A DNA stretch of 60,964 nt from DAIDKA01 sp049792815 (GCA_049792815.1 JBARBG010000008.1:1-60964), one strand, 5' to 3'; positions 49,169-59,628 are shown, counted from the first letter of the stretch. Numbers and translations are program-made. Notes: generated by a model from the sequence alone, not told the origin.

Positions 49169-49813
49169 GTGTCCGGTATTGATGCCGGTGACTTCGGGGC
49201 CTGGCTGCTCCAGGCTCGCGAAGCGCTGCGCGGCTCGGCAGGCAGCCGTGTACCTTGCGGCGAGTGCACCGGCTGCTGCACTTCCGGGTACTCGATCGAA
49301 GTGCGCCCCAGCGACGCGGCGGCGCTGGAGCGGATACCCGCGGCGTCGCTTCATCGTTCACTCGGGCCTGCGGCCAACTGGACGGTACGGCCGAAGGCAG
49401 ATGGTGTCTGTCCGATGTTGAGCTGCGGCAAGTGCACGATCTACGCCCTGCGACCCCAGACCTGCCTGGACTATGACTGCCGTGTATTCGCAGCCGCTGG
49501 CATCGCAGCCGGCGGCGCGGACAAGGCGGTGATCAATCAGCGCGTGCGGGAATGGCAGTTCCGGTTCAGCGGCGACGAGGATAAGCAGGCGTATGCAGCG
49601 GTGCGGGCCGCCGCGGCTTTTATCGGCGGCGAGCGCGCGCAATTTCCGGCCGGCACGGCGCCCATCAATCCGCTGGGCGTTGCGGCGCTGGCGCTGCGGG
49701 TGTATCCCGTGTTTCTGCCGCCAGGGCCGCCGGACAGCGCGGGCGAGACCGCCAATGCCGTCGTGACGATGGCCGCGGCATTTGATCGCGGCAACAGCGG
49801 AGCCCACACATGA
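49169..49813 (+). CDS. YkgJ family cysteine cluster protein
   Basis: 214 residues from a GTG. The Cys-rich core is CGECTGCCTSGYSIEV, then CPMLSCGKCTIYALRPQTCLDYDC, the CxxCxxCC / CxxYxxRPxxC pattern of the YkgJ (PF03692) zinc or iron-sulfur binding family. The C-terminal 100 residues are alanine-rich and helical without known motifs. The function is unknown in general. Its stop overlaps the ATG of the GFA gene by 4 bases, so it is part of a three-gene operon. Confidence 0.85.
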   Translation: MSGIDAGDFGAWLLQAREALRGSAGSRVPCGECTGCCTSGYSIEVRPSDAAALERIPAASLHRSLGPAANWTVRPKADGVCPMLSCGKCTIYALRPQTCLDYDCRVFAAAGIAAGGADKAVINQRVREWQFRFSGDEDKQAYAAVRAAAAFIGGERAQFPAGTAPINPLGVAALALRVYPVFLPPGPPDSAGETANAVVTMAAAFDRGNSGAHT

Positions 49814-50283
49814 GCGAAATTACCGGCAGCTGCACCTGTCGCACGGTGCGCTATCGTCTCACTGACAAACCGATGTTCATCCATTGCTGCCACTGCCGCT
49901 GGTGCCAGCGCGAGACCGGCGCGTCATTCGCCCTGAATGCGCTCATCGAGTCCGACCGCGTGGAACTCACGAGCGGTGCCGTCGAAGTCATCAATACGCC
50001 TTCCAACAGCGGCAAGGGCCAGCGGATTTCGCGCTGTCCAACCTGCCGCATCGCATTGTGGAGCAACTACGGGGGCGGCGGCGATGCCTTGCGCTTCGTG
50101 CGCGTGGGTACGCTCGATGAGCCGGATCGCTGGCCGCCGGATGTCCACATCTTCACGCAATCCAAGCAACCCTGGGTGCTGCTGCCGGCTGGAACTCCGG
50201 CCTTCGCCCAGTACTACAGCTCGGCCGAACTGTGGCCTGCGGAAAGTCTGGCGCGACGCGCCGTCGTCATGGGGCGCAAATGA
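49810..50283 (+). CDS. GFA (glutathione-dependent formaldehyde-activating / CENP-V) family protein
   Basis: 157 residues. Zinc-site cysteines appear as GSCTCRTVRY, IHCCHCRWCQRETGASFALN and RCPTCRIALWS, the layout of the Mss4-like GFA fold. In Gfa the enzyme speeds condensation of formaldehyde with glutathione, but most family members are untested. It starts and ends with 4-base overlaps (ATGA) with its neighbours, so it is tightly coupled to the YkgJ and ICMT genes. Confidence 0.88.
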   Translation: MSEITGSCTCRTVRYRLTDKPMFIHCCHCRWCQRETGASFALNALIESDRVELTSGAVEVINTPSNSGKGQRISRCPTCRIALWSNYGGGGDALRFVRVGTLDEPDRWPPDVHIFTQSKQPWVLLPAGTPAFAQYYSSAELWPAESLARRAVVMGRK

Positions 50284-50849
50284 GCTCGATACCCGTCGCC
50301 GGTTACTTAGGCCTGCTCTACTTCGGATCCGAATTCCTGATCGGGCTCTTGAGGCCCGCCAAGGCCGGCGCCAGAAGCCCCGCAGATCGCAGCTCCACGC
50401 GGGTGCTGTGGATACTCATCCCGGTGAGTATGTTTTTCGGCTTCCAGATGGAGTTCACCCTGCCCGAGGCAGGCTGGGGCTACCAGCCGTGGATCAATAT
50501 ACTGGGCATTGCGACGGTGATGGTTGGCCTCGGCTTTCGCTGGTATTCGATCATCTACCTGGGGCGCTTCTTCACGGTGAACGTCGAGATCGCCGCGGAT
50601 CACCAGCTCATCGACTCCGGTCCCTATCGCCGGCTGCGGCACCCGTCATACACCGGCGCCCTGCTGGCGTTTCTGGGCCTCGCGCTGTGTACCCAGAACT
50701 GGGCGTCGCTGGCGATCATGACCATCGGACCCACGGCCGCGTTCCTGTATCGCATCCACGTCGAGGAGGCGGCCCTGGCGGGCGCCTTCGGCGAGCGCTA
50801 CCGTCAGTACATGCAGCGCACCGCACGGCTGATACCCGGGGTGTATTGA
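50280..50849 (+). CDS. Isoprenylcysteine carboxyl methyltransferase (ICMT) family protein
   Basis: 189 residues with about five membrane helices. The C-terminal signature is LIDSGPYRRLRHPSYTGALLAFLGLAL followed by RIHVEEAALAGAFGERYRQYM, the SAM-binding RHPxYxG...E region of the ICMT/PEMT family. The ATG overlaps the GFA stop (ATGA). It probably methylates a small or lipid-linked substrate in the inner membrane; bacterial members are mostly uncharacterised. It converges with the plsC-like gene (6-base gap). Confidence 0.87.
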   Translation: MSSIPVAGYLGLLYFGSEFLIGLLRPAKAGARSPADRSSTRVLWILIPVSMFFGFQMEFTLPEAGWGYQPWINILGIATVMVGLGFRWYSIIYLGRFFTVNVEIAADHQLIDSGPYRRLRHPSYTGALLAFLGLALCTQNWASLAIMTIGPTAAFLYRIHVEEAALAGAFGERYRQYMQRTARLIPGVY

Positions 50850-50855
50850 GCGGCA

Positions 50856-51578
50856 CTAGCCGCGCACGGCGGGCACCATTCGGGTCAGCTGACCCTCGAT
50901 CCAGTCCTGCGCCTCGGCGTTGATCTCGCGCGGATCGCGGCCGACGGCCTTGATGGGGGGCCCGATCACGACCCGCACCGTACCGCGTTTCTTCAACAGG
51001 CCCCGGCGCGGCCAGAAGTAGCCGGCGTTGTGCGCGACGGGGATGATGAGCTTGCCGGTCTGCGAGGCCAGCAGCGCGCCACTGACCCCATAGCGCCGGG
51101 TCTGGCCGGCCGGCATGCGGGTGCCCTCGGGGAACATCACCACCCAATCGCCCTCGTCCAGCCGCTGCCGTCCCTGTTCGACCACCTGGTTGACGGCGTT
51201 GTGTCCGGCGCCGCGATCAATGGCGATGGCATGCAGCAGCCGGATGCTCCAGCCGATGAAGGGCAGCCACAGCAATTCGCGCTTGAGCACCCAGACCTGG
51301 CGCGGAAACACCACCCCGATCGCCAGCGTTTCCCAGGTCGAAGCGTGCTTCCACAGGGCGATGTGATTGTCGGCAGGAATGTGTTCCCGACCCTCCACCG
51401 TGTAATCAAGCCGGCACAGCCACCGAAGGGCCGTCAGCAGCACCGTGGCCCAGGTGCGCGCGAGCGCGGCCCGGCGCGGAAAGGGCACACACAGCGCCAT
51501 GATTACGAAGGCGATCGAGTACAGAAAGGTCCAGACGAACAGGAAAACCGTAAATAGAAGCGAGCCCAGAAACTGCAT
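50856..51578 (-). CDS. 1-acyl-glycerol-3-phosphate acyltransferase family protein (PlsC-like)
   Basis: 240 residues from the ATG at 51578 (MQFLGSLLFTVFLFVWTFLYSIAFVIM, membrane anchor). The acyltransferase motifs are KHASTWET in place of NHxSxxD and FPEGTRMPAGQ. The catalytic HX4D has Glu instead of Asp (HASTWE), a form I recall from related proteobacterial proteins. It is likely an inner-membrane lysophospholipid acyltransferase acting on the phospholipid or an ornithine/glycolipid route. The frame continues 66 bases upstream without membrane character. Confidence 0.86.
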   Translation of the reverse strand: MQFLGSLLFTVFLFVWTFLYSIAFVIMALCVPFPRRAALARTWATVLLTALRWLCRLDYTVEGREHIPADNHIALWKHASTWETLAIGVVFPRQVWVLKRELLWLPFIGWSIRLLHAIAIDRGAGHNAVNQVVEQGRQRLDEGDWVVMFPEGTRMPAGQTRRYGVSGALLASQTGKLIIPVAHNAGYFWPRRGLLKKRGTVRVVIGPPIKAVGRDPREINAEAQDWIEGQLTRMVPAVRG

Positions 51579-51718
51579 GGGCGCGAAGTATAGCCATGTG
51601 GGCGCACCGTCGTGCGGCGCGCCTTGCGCACCGAAACCAGGCAATTGACGCTCCGTTACAACGGATTCGCTTTTTTGCTACGCCGCATGCCCTATCAAGG
51701 AGCTCCTGCTTTTCAAAT

Positions 51719-51735
51719 CGCCCTAATATGGTGCA
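51719..51735 (+). promoter_or_regulatory. Candidate NtrC binding site upstream of glnA
   Basis: CGCCCTAATATGGTGCA matches a TGCACTNNNNTGGTGCA pattern with two mismatches, both in the left arm. It is centred about 84 bases upstream of the predicted sigma-54 start, a usual enhancer distance. A half-site TGCACT is at 51768-51773. Confidence 0.5.
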
Positions 51736-51783
51736 AAATGGCCGTGACGCAGTTCTAACTTGTTGATTGCACTGTGCCATATG

Positions 51784-51800
51784 TTGGCACAAGGGCTGCA
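51784..51800 (+). promoter_or_regulatory. Sigma-54 promoter of glnA
   Basis: TTGGCAC-N5-CTGCA, with the GG and GC doublets exactly 10 bases apart as required for RpoN. Transcription should start near 51811, giving a 39-base leader with GGAGG at 51841. Together with the NtrC-like site and glnL-glnG downstream this fits nitrogen control of glnA. Confidence 0.75.
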
Positions 51801-51849
51801 ACGTCTTGCTGCTCGATGCACATCGGGCAACCCCATTTTCGGAGGCGAT

Positions 51850-53259
51850 ATGACACCGACTGATGTACTGAAGCTAATAAAAGAGAAGGAGGTCAAGTAC
51901 GCAGATCTCCGGTTCACGGACACCCGCGGCAAGGAGCAGCACGTCACCATTCCTGCCAAGCTCGTCGATCTTGACCTGTTCACTGACGGCAAGATGTTCG
52001 ACGGCTCGTCAATCGCCGGCTGGAAGGGTATCAACGAGTCCGACATGATCCTGATGCCCGAGTCGGGCACGGCGGTCCTCGACCCGTTCTTCGAGGACAC
52101 CACGGTCAACATCCGCTGCGATGTGATCGAGCCGGCAACGATGCAGGGCTATGAGCGCGACCCGCGCTCGCTGGCCAAGCGCGCTGAGGTCTACCTCAAG
52201 TCCACCGGCATCGCCGATGGCGCGCTGTTTGGTCCGGAGAATGAGTTCTTCATCTTCGACAGTGTCCGCAGCGGTTCGAGCCTCAATGGATGCTTCTACC
52301 AAATCGATTCCGCGCAGGGCGCGTGGAACTTCGAAAAGGATTATCCGGAGGGTAACAAGGGTCACCGCCCTGGCGTGAAAGGCGGCTACTTCCCGGTACC
52401 CCCGGTGGATGCCTTCCAGGACATCCGCTCGGCGATGTGCGATGCGCTCGAGGAGATGGGACTGAAGGTCGAGGTCCACCATCATGAAGTGGCCACCGGC
52501 GGCCAGGGCGAAATCGGCGTCGGCCCCGGCGGCCTGGTGACGAAGGCGGATCAAGTGCAGATCCTCAAGTACTGCGTGCTGAACGTCGCACACAGCTACG
52601 GCAAGACCGCGACCTTCATGCCCAAGCCCCTGGTCGGCGACAACGGCAATGGCATGCACGTGCACCAGTCGCTGCAGAAGGAGGGCAAGGCGCTGTTCGC
52701 CGGTGACAAGTACGGCGGTCTGTCCGAGCTCGCCCTGTACTACATCGGCGGCATCATCAAGCACGCCAAGGCGTTGAACGCCATCACCAACTCGGCGACC
52801 AACAGCTACAAGCGTCTGGTGCCCGGCTTCGAGGCGCCGGTCATGCTGGCGTACTCGGCCCGCAACCGCTCCGCGTCGATCCGCATTCCCTGGGTTCCGA
52901 ACCCCAAGGCCCGTCGCATCGAAGTGCGCTTCCCGGACTCCACGGCGAATCCGTACTTCGCATTCACGGCCATGATGATGGCCGGCCTGGACGGCATCCA
53001 GAACAAGATCCATCCCGGCGATCCTGCGGACAAGGATCTGTACGACCTTGAGCCCGAAGAGGCCGCGCACATCCCGACGGTGTGTCATTCCCTGGACATG
53101 GCGCTGGAGCACCTGGACAAGGACCGTGAGTTCCTGACGCGCGGCGGTGTGTTCACCAACGACGTTATCGACGCCTACATCACTTTGAAGATGCAGGATG
53201 TGACCAAGTTGCGGATGTCCACGCACCCGGTGGAAATGGAGCTGTATTACAGCTGTTGA
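51850..53259 (+). CDS. glnA: Glutamine synthetase type I
   Basis: 469 residues, the normal GSI length. It makes glutamine from glutamate, ammonia and ATP as a dodecamer. Visible are the Asp-50-type loop MFDGSSIAGWKGINESDM, metal ligands in GPENEFFIFD, VHHHEVATGGQGEIG, GMHVHQSL, and NRSASIRIP. The adenylylation loop reads LYDLEPEEA, so the regulatory Tyr is present and control by GlnE is expected. GGAGG lies 4 bases before the ATG at 51850, which decides the start over the longer frame. A hairpin terminator follows. Confidence 0.97.
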   Translation: MTPTDVLKLIKEKEVKYADLRFTDTRGKEQHVTIPAKLVDLDLFTDGKMFDGSSIAGWKGINESDMILMPESGTAVLDPFFEDTTVNIRCDVIEPATMQGYERDPRSLAKRAEVYLKSTGIADGALFGPENEFFIFDSVRSGSSLNGCFYQIDSAQGAWNFEKDYPEGNKGHRPGVKGGYFPVPPVDAFQDIRSAMCDALEEMGLKVEVHHHEVATGGQGEIGVGPGGLVTKADQVQILKYCVLNVAHSYGKTATFMPKPLVGDNGNGMHVHQSLQKEGKALFAGDKYGGLSELALYYIGGIIKHAKALNAITNSATNSYKRLVPGFEAPVMLAYSARNRSASIRIPWVPNPKARRIEVRFPDSTANPYFAFTAMMMAGLDGIQNKIHPGDPADKDLYDLEPEEAAHIPTVCHSLDMALEHLDKDREFLTRGGVFTNDVIDAYITLKMQDVTKLRMSTHPVEMELYYSC

Positions 53260-53305
53260 TGACGGTGGCAGTTTTTGACAATGCGCCTTGGAACTGCAAC
53301 AACTC

Positions 53306-53348
53306 TGCCCCCCCACTGACCGCGGGGGGGCACAGTTGCGGGGTATTT
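53306..53348 (+). terminator. Intrinsic terminator after glnA
   Basis: TGCCCCCCC (53306-53314) pairs perfectly with GGGGGGGCA (53324-53332) around a 9-base loop. A TATTTTT run follows at about 53343-53348, after a GC gap. The T-run is further away than in a classic terminator, so some read-through to the DUF4124 gene is possible. Confidence 0.6.
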
Positions 53349-53371
53349 TTGTCCTGCGCCGCAGTCGGGGC

Positions 53372-53377
53372 TATGCT
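53372..53377 (+). promoter_or_regulatory. -10-like element of the DUF4124 gene
   Basis: TATGCT 8 bases before the ATG at 53386, after the glnA terminator. Transcription would begin at or next to the start codon. Confidence 0.25.
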
Positions 53378-53385
53378 CCGGGTGT

Positions 53386-53961
53386 ATGCGAGGACTGCCA
53401 CTACTGATACTGCTGGGCGCCTGCACCGGCGCCTGGGCGGCCACCGTCTACAAATGGGTGGACGACAACGGCGTGGTGCATTTCAGCGACCAGCCCAATC
53501 CCAAAGCGCAGAAGATCGAGGTTGCCGGCGCCCAGACTTATGGTGCACCGGCGCCCGCCGCAGCGCCGCCCCCGGTGGCTGCACCGGCTCCGGCGACGGC
53601 TCCGCCGGTCTGCGTCATCGATACCCCGGCTGCCGGGCAGGTATTCCTCAATACATTTTCCATAACGGGTCACGTGACCCTCGCCCATGCCGGGCCCGAG
53701 GGCAGCCAGACCACGCTGCGCCTGGATGGCCTCGACATCTCCATGTTGCTCGGGCCCACTGGCAGCTTCGCGCTAAGCCAGCTGGAACGCGGCGAGCACA
53801 CATTGACCCTGCAGGTGACCGACGACCACGGCGAGATCTCCTGCCAGGGCACCGCCGTCACCTTCACCATCCGGCAGCGATCGGCGGCGGGCGATACGGT
53901 GCCCATGGCGCCGACGGTCCCGGGAGCACCGCGAGCCCCGGGAGTCGGAGTCCCTCACTAG
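53386..53961 (+). CDS. DUF4124 domain secreted protein
   Basis: 191 residues. A signal peptide (MRGLPLLILLGACTGAWA) is followed by the DUF4124 motif TVYKWVDDNGVVHFSDQPNPKAQ (residues 20-42). An Ala/Pro linker of about 25 residues and an Ig-like beta domain (CVIDTPAAGQVFLNTFSITGHVTL...CQGTAVTFTI) come next. DUF4124 proteins are periplasmic with no known function. A gene of this kind often sits between glnA and glnL in gammaproteobacteria. The glnL start follows after 24 bases. Confidence 0.87.
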   Translation: MRGLPLLILLGACTGAWAATVYKWVDDNGVVHFSDQPNPKAQKIEVAGAQTYGAPAPAAAPPPVAAPAPATAPPVCVIDTPAAGQVFLNTFSITGHVTLAHAGPEGSQTTLRLDGLDISMLLGPTGSFALSQLERGEHTLTLQVTDDHGEISCQGTAVTFTIRQRSAAGDTVPMAPTVPGAPRAPGVGVPH

Positions 53962-53985
53962 CCCCGCTGCCGTTCGAGGTGCGCC

Positions 53986-55076
53986 GTGCCGGGTGAGCAT
54001 TCCCTGCCGTCGCCGCTGTCACATTTCGATTCGGCGGACCTGCTCAATGCGCTCTCCACCGGAATCATCCTGCTTGATGCGCAGCTGTGTCCGATCTATG
54101 CGAACGTGGCCGCGCAGGATCTGCTGGCCTTCAGTCTCAACCAGAGCCGGGGTCGGCCCTTCGGCGATCACCTGCTGGAATCAAACGGACTGATTCCGAT
54201 TCTGCGCCGCTCCATCGAGACCGGTGAAGCCTTCGCCGATCGCGAGCTGGTCCTGAATCTCAAGTCAACGCCGCGCGAACCACGGATCGTGGACGTCACC
54301 ATCACGCCGCTGGAAGGCGAGGTGACGGGAACTCACCTGCTGCTGGAGCTCACCGACACGACGGCGCGGCAGCGCATTTCGCGCGAGAACGAAATGCTGG
54401 TGCGGCTGGACAGCAGTCGCATGATGCTGCGCCAGCTGGCTCACGAGATAAAGAATCCGCTGGGCGGCCTGCGCGGCGCAGCGCAACTGCTGGAACGCGA
54501 GCTGCCCAACGAAACCTTAAGGGAATACACCACCGTCATCATCTCCGAGGCTGACCGCCTGAGCGCGCTGGTGGCCTCGATGACCGGACCGAACCGGCCG
54601 ATGCAGAAGACCCAGCTGAACATCCATGAGGTGTGCGAGCATGTCTACCACCTGCTGCGTGCCGAGGCCCCTCCCGGGGTCGTCATCGACCGCGACTATG
54701 ATCCGAGCCTGCCCACCGCCAGCTTCGACCGCAATCAGCTGATCCAGGCGCTGCTCAACGTGGCTCGCAATGCCATGCAGGCCATCGGCGACCAGGGTCA
54801 TATCACCCTGCGCACCCGCGCCTTCTCCAATATCGGCATCGCGGGGCGGCGCCATAAGCTGGCCGCCGGAGTGCAGGTCGAGGATGATGGGCCGGGCGTG
54901 CCGGCGGCGCTGCGCGCCAGTATTTTCTACCCGCTGGTCACCGGCAGATCCACGGGCACCGGCCTGGGACTGGCGGTGGCCCAGGATCTGGTCACGCGCC
55001 ACGGAGGCCTGATCGAATTTGAGAGTGAGCCCGGCCGGACCGTGTTCAAGCTGATGCTGCCTCTCGAGGAACCCGT

Positions 55077-55080
<4 letters not shown>
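53986..55080 (+). CDS. glnL: Nitrogen regulation sensor histidine kinase NtrB
   Basis: 364 residues from a GTG. There are no membrane helices, so it is cytoplasmic. A PAS domain (LLNALSTGIILLDAQLCPIYANVAAQDLL) is followed by the H-box LRQLAHEIKNPLGGLRGAAQLLERE, N-box QALLNVARNAMQAI, and G-boxes EDDGPGVPAAL and GRSTGTGLGLAVAQDLVTRHGG. It phosphorylates NtrC under nitrogen limitation and is itself controlled by PII. The stop overlaps the glnG ATG (ATGA). Confidence 0.95.
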
Positions 55081-56480
<1,400 letters not shown>

Positions 56481-56509
56481 CGCCCGTTTCGTGAGAAAAT
56501 CCGGCACCT

Positions 56510-57616
56510 ATGCCGAACCTGGACCAGTTCTGGAAGCGGGCGCTGCTGTGGAATAGCGTCGGGGACTGGACGCTCGCGCTGATCGTGTTTCTGGCCGTGT
56601 TCATCGGCCTTTTGGTCTTGCGCCAGATCTTCCGCGCACGGCGCCGCCGGTGGACCGAAGCCGGGCGGCCGCTGCCGGTGGCGCTCGATCTCACCGCGCA
56701 GCTCATCGAGAAGACCACCCCCCTGTTCATCTGGGGCGTGGCCCTCTACAGCGCCATCGAGCAGCTGGATTTCCCGCCGGCCATTCATCTCGCGCATCGC
56801 ATCGACCATGGCGTCGATGTCCTCATCACGCTGATCTTCTGGTATCAGGCCGCCCGCTGGGCCATGGCCACATTGCGGTATTCCATCGATCAGCGTCGGC
56901 GCAGCACGCAGGGCCACGACACTGCGCTGGCCGGGTCGATGGAGATCATCCTGTTCGTCGCCGGGGTGCTGATCTGGGGACTGGCGCTGCTGCTGGCGCT
57001 CGACAATATGGGTGTGGCCATCAGGCCGTTGCTCGCGGGACTGGGCATCGGCGGTATTGCCGTGGCCCTCGCGGTGCAGGCTGTACTCGGCGACCTGCTC
57101 GCCTCGATGTCCATCGCCATGGACAAACCCTTTGTGCTCGGCGATCTGCTGACGGTGGACACGCTCACCGGCACGGTCGAATACATCGGGGTCAAGAGCA
57201 CGCGTATCCGCAGCATCACCGGTGAGCAGATCGTGGTGTCCAATGCCGACATCACCAAGTCCCGCATCCGCAACTTCGGGCGCATGAGCGAGCGCCGCGT
57301 TTCATTTGAACTGCCGGTGGTCCATGACACGCCGGTGGCAGTTCTGAAGGCATTGCCGGATGCCGTACGCGCGGTGGTCGCGGCCTCACCGCGCGCCCGC
57401 TTCGAGCGCTGCAATCTGCTTAACCTGACCGAGAGCGCGTTGCGTTATGAAGTGGTGTATTTCGTGCGCGCACCGGAACTGCAGGTATACGCGGAAGTCC
57501 AGCACGGCATCATGATCGCGCTGCTGGAGAAGATCCGGGAAATCGGTGTGCAGTTCCCGACCCCGGCGCAGGTTCCCATGCCGACGCAGGCGCCGCTGCC
57601 GCGCACCGCTCAATAG
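56510..57616 (+). CDS. MscS family mechanosensitive channel
   Basis: 368 residues. Four or five membrane helices are followed by the MscS signature: AIRPLLAGLGIGGIAVALAVQAVLGDLLASMSIAMDKPFVLGDLL, with the glycine/alanine-packed pore helix, then the beta domain VDTLTGTVEYIGVKSTRIRSITGEQIVVSNADITKSRIRNFGRMSERRV. It is of intermediate size (MscS is 286 residues), so it has extra N-terminal helices like YbdG/YnaI types. It releases solutes on osmotic down-shock. The gene ends 7 bases inside the convergent cupin gene. Confidence 0.9.
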   Translation: MPNLDQFWKRALLWNSVGDWTLALIVFLAVFIGLLVLRQIFRARRRRWTEAGRPLPVALDLTAQLIEKTTPLFIWGVALYSAIEQLDFPPAIHLAHRIDHGVDVLITLIFWYQAARWAMATLRYSIDQRRRSTQGHDTALAGSMEIILFVAGVLIWGLALLLALDNMGVAIRPLLAGLGIGGIAVALAVQAVLGDLLASMSIAMDKPFVLGDLLTVDTLTGTVEYIGVKSTRIRSITGEQIVVSNADITKSRIRNFGRMSERRVSFELPVVHDTPVAVLKALPDAVRAVVAASPRARFERCNLLNLTESALRYEVVYFVRAPELQVYAEVQHGIMIALLEKIREIGVQFPTPAQVPMPTQAPLPRTAQ

Positions 57617-58080
57617 GGCGTGCCGTCCTTGTGGGCGGCGAAGCGGCTGCCATCGGGTGCGGTGGCGAGCTTCAGATCGTCGTTGGGGTATTCGACCTGA
57701 TCTGCGCCGGGCGCGCGATTGCCGATTTCAAGGTAGCTGACCGGAGCATCGCTGCGGTTCAGGAGATGATGGGCCTTGCCGCCGCCGGCCTTGAATCCGC
57801 AGCAGTCCCCGGAATTGACGCTGAACTCCTCGCCATCGATGACCAGCACCGCGGTTCCGGAGATGATGTAGACCAGCTCATCTTCCAGGGAATGTCGGTG
57901 CAGCAGCGCGGAGGCTGCACCGGGCGCCAGCTGCGTGAGATTGACGCCGAAATGGGTCAGCCCGAAGTGATCGCCAAGACGTCGCTTGCCGCGTCCCGCG
58001 ACAACCTTGGCGAACGGCGCCGGGTAAATGGTCCGGTGCAACTCCGCGACGGCGAGAGCGTTGATTGGTTGGTAGTTCAT
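57610..58080 (-). CDS. Cupin-domain protein
   Basis: 156 residues. Motif 1 ALLHRHSLEDELVYIISGTAVLVIDG carries HxH...E, and motif 2 DCCGFKAGGGKAHHLLN adds a His. It resembles the cupin at 36665-37153, and both belong to small single-domain cupins sometimes annotated as transcriptional regulator-like or sugar isomerase-like; the function is unknown. It is divergent from trmL with a 47-base gap. Confidence 0.84.
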   Translation of the reverse strand: MNYQPINALAVAELHRTIYPAPFAKVVAGRGKRRLGDHFGLTHFGVNLTQLAPGAASALLHRHSLEDELVYIISGTAVLVIDGEEFSVNSGDCCGFKAGGGKAHHLLNRSDAPVSYLEIGNRAPGADQVEYPNDDLKLATAPDGSRFAAHKDGTPY

Positions 58081-58116
58081 TGTTGACTCCAGAAGGCCTT
58101 ATTGTTTCACTAATGA

Positions 58117-58122
58117 TTTAAT
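58117..58122 (+). promoter_or_regulatory. Extended -10 element of trmL
   Basis: TTTAAT preceded by TGA (extended -10) five bases before the ATG at 58128, so transcription would start about at the start codon. Confidence 0.35.
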
Positions 58123-58127
58123 AACGC

Positions 58128-58592
58128 ATGTTCCATGTCATTCTGCATCGCCCGGAAATTCCGCCGAACACGGGCAATGTCATCCGGTTGTGTGCCAACA
58201 CCGGGTGCGTCCTGCATCTGGTTCGGCCACTGGGATTCGAGCTCGATCGCAGGTCTGTACGGCGCGCCGGCATGGATTACACGGAAATCGCGGACCTGAA
58301 AGTGCACAGCAACCTCGATGAATGCCTCGCGCAAATCGCCGCGACCAGAGTGTTCGCCATCGAGACCGGCTCAGCCATCCCGTACTCGCAGGCGCGCTTC
58401 GAGCCCGGGGACGCACTGCTGTTCGGCTCCGAATCCAGCGGTCTTCCGGCCACGGCTCTGCAGCGCGTGGAGCCGGCGAGGCTGCTGAGCATTCCGATGC
58501 GCCCCGGCAATCGCAGTCTGAATCTCGGCAACGCAGTGGCAGTGGTGGTCTACGAAGCCTGGCGCCAGCAGCGGTTCGCGCTGCCGCCGTAG
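58128..58592 (+). CDS. trmL: tRNA (cytidine/uridine-34 2'-O)-methyltransferase TrmL
   Basis: 154 residues of the SPOUT class, the normal length. MFHVILHRPEIPPNTGNVIRLCANTG is the conserved start, LLFGSESSGLP and RSLNLGNAVAVVVYEAWRQ form the trefoil-knot SAM site. The enzyme methylates the wobble 2'-OH of leucine tRNAs. No ribosome site precedes the ATG, and a -10-like element lies right next to it. It converges with gpsA (3-base gap). Confidence 0.94.
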   Translation: MFHVILHRPEIPPNTGNVIRLCANTGCVLHLVRPLGFELDRRSVRRAGMDYTEIADLKVHSNLDECLAQIAATRVFAIETGSAIPYSQARFEPGDALLFGSESSGLPATALQRVEPARLLSIPMRPGNRSLNLGNAVAVVVYEAWRQQRFALPP

Positions 58593-58595
58593 CCG

Positions 58596-59624
58596 CTACT
58601 CGGCCTCGGCACGCAGCGGCTGGCGCATCAGGGTACGCACCACTTCGGCGGCGGGCAGTCCCTCATACAGGACCCCATAGACGCCCTCACACAGCGGCAT
58701 GTCCACGTTCTCGCGCAGCGCGACCGCGCGCACTGCGCGGGCGGCCCGCACGCCTTCCACCACCTGCCCGATCTCGGCGCGTGCCTGGTCGATATTGCGC
58801 CCCTGCGCCAGCAGCAACCCGAAGCGCCGGTTGCGGCTCTGGTCATCGGTGCAGCTGAGCACCAGATCACCGAGTCCCGCAAGCCCCATGAAGGTCTCGC
58901 GCTTCGCACCCAGCGCCACCCCCAGGCGCACCATCTCGGTCAGCCCGCGGGTGATAAGCGCAATGCGGCTGTTGGCACCAAACCCCAAGCCATCCGAAAG
59001 TCCCGCCGCCAGCGCGAGTACGTTCTTCACGGCGCCGCCCACTTCGACACCCACGATGTCGGTGGAGGTGTAGGCACGAAAGCTTGGCGACGACAGATCC
59101 TGGGCCAGGGCGGCGGCGAACGCGGCGTCCGAGGAGGCCACGGTCATGGCGGTTGGCAATCCCGCACCGACCTCGGCGGCGAAGGTCGGGCCCGACAGCA
59201 CCGCGAAGGCGCGCCCCGTGCCGAGCGTGTCCCGCGCCACCTGCTGCGGCAGCAGGCCGCTTTGCGCCTCGAAGCCCTTGGTCGCCCATGCCAGCCGCAT
59301 CTGCGGTGCCAGCAAGGGCCGGATCTGGCCCAGGATGGCGCGAAAGGAATCACTGGGAACCACGACCAGCACGTCAAGCGCGCCGGCCAGCGTTGCGGCG
59401 AGATCCGCTCCGACGCTCAGCGACTCGGGAAAGTGGGCCTGCGGCAGGTAGCGCCGATTGGCGCGCTCGCGCACCATCTCGGCCACCTGCACGGGGTCGC
59501 GTCCCCACAGCCGCGTGGCCTTGCCGCTGCGTGCAAACTGGATGGCCAGCGCGGTGCCCCACGAACCCGCACCGAGCACGGCAATCGTTGATCCGGCCTG
59601 CGCCAAACCAGCGGGGACCTGCAC
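58596..59624 (-). CDS. gpsA: Glycerol-3-phosphate dehydrogenase [NAD(P)+]
   Basis: 342 residues from the GTG at 59624; the longer open frame upstream is the antisense of secB. It makes sn-glycerol-3-phosphate for phospholipids. The N-terminal Rossmann loop is IAVLGAGSWGTALAIQFARSG. Substrate and catalytic segments VEVGGAVKNVLALAAG (Lys) and FMGLAGLGDLVLSCTDDQSRNRRFG are present. It follows secB by 4 bases in the conserved secB-gpsA cluster. Confidence 0.95.
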   Translation of the reverse strand: MQVPAGLAQAGSTIAVLGAGSWGTALAIQFARSGKATRLWGRDPVQVAEMVRERANRRYLPQAHFPESLSVGADLAATLAGALDVLVVVPSDSFRAILGQIRPLLAPQMRLAWATKGFEAQSGLLPQQVARDTLGTGRAFAVLSGPTFAAEVGAGLPTAMTVASSDAAFAAALAQDLSSPSFRAYTSTDIVGVEVGGAVKNVLALAAGLSDGLGFGANSRIALITRGLTEMVRLGVALGAKRETFMGLAGLGDLVLSCTDDQSRNRRFGLLLAQGRNIDQARAEIGQVVEGVRAARAVRAVALRENVDMPLCEGVYGVLYEGLPAAEVVRTLMRQPLRAEAE

Positions 59625-59628
59625 GACA

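Noticed and set aside
52009..53316. 435-codon open frame opposite glnA
   Set aside because: Antisense shadow; glnA is certain and the frame runs through its terminator.
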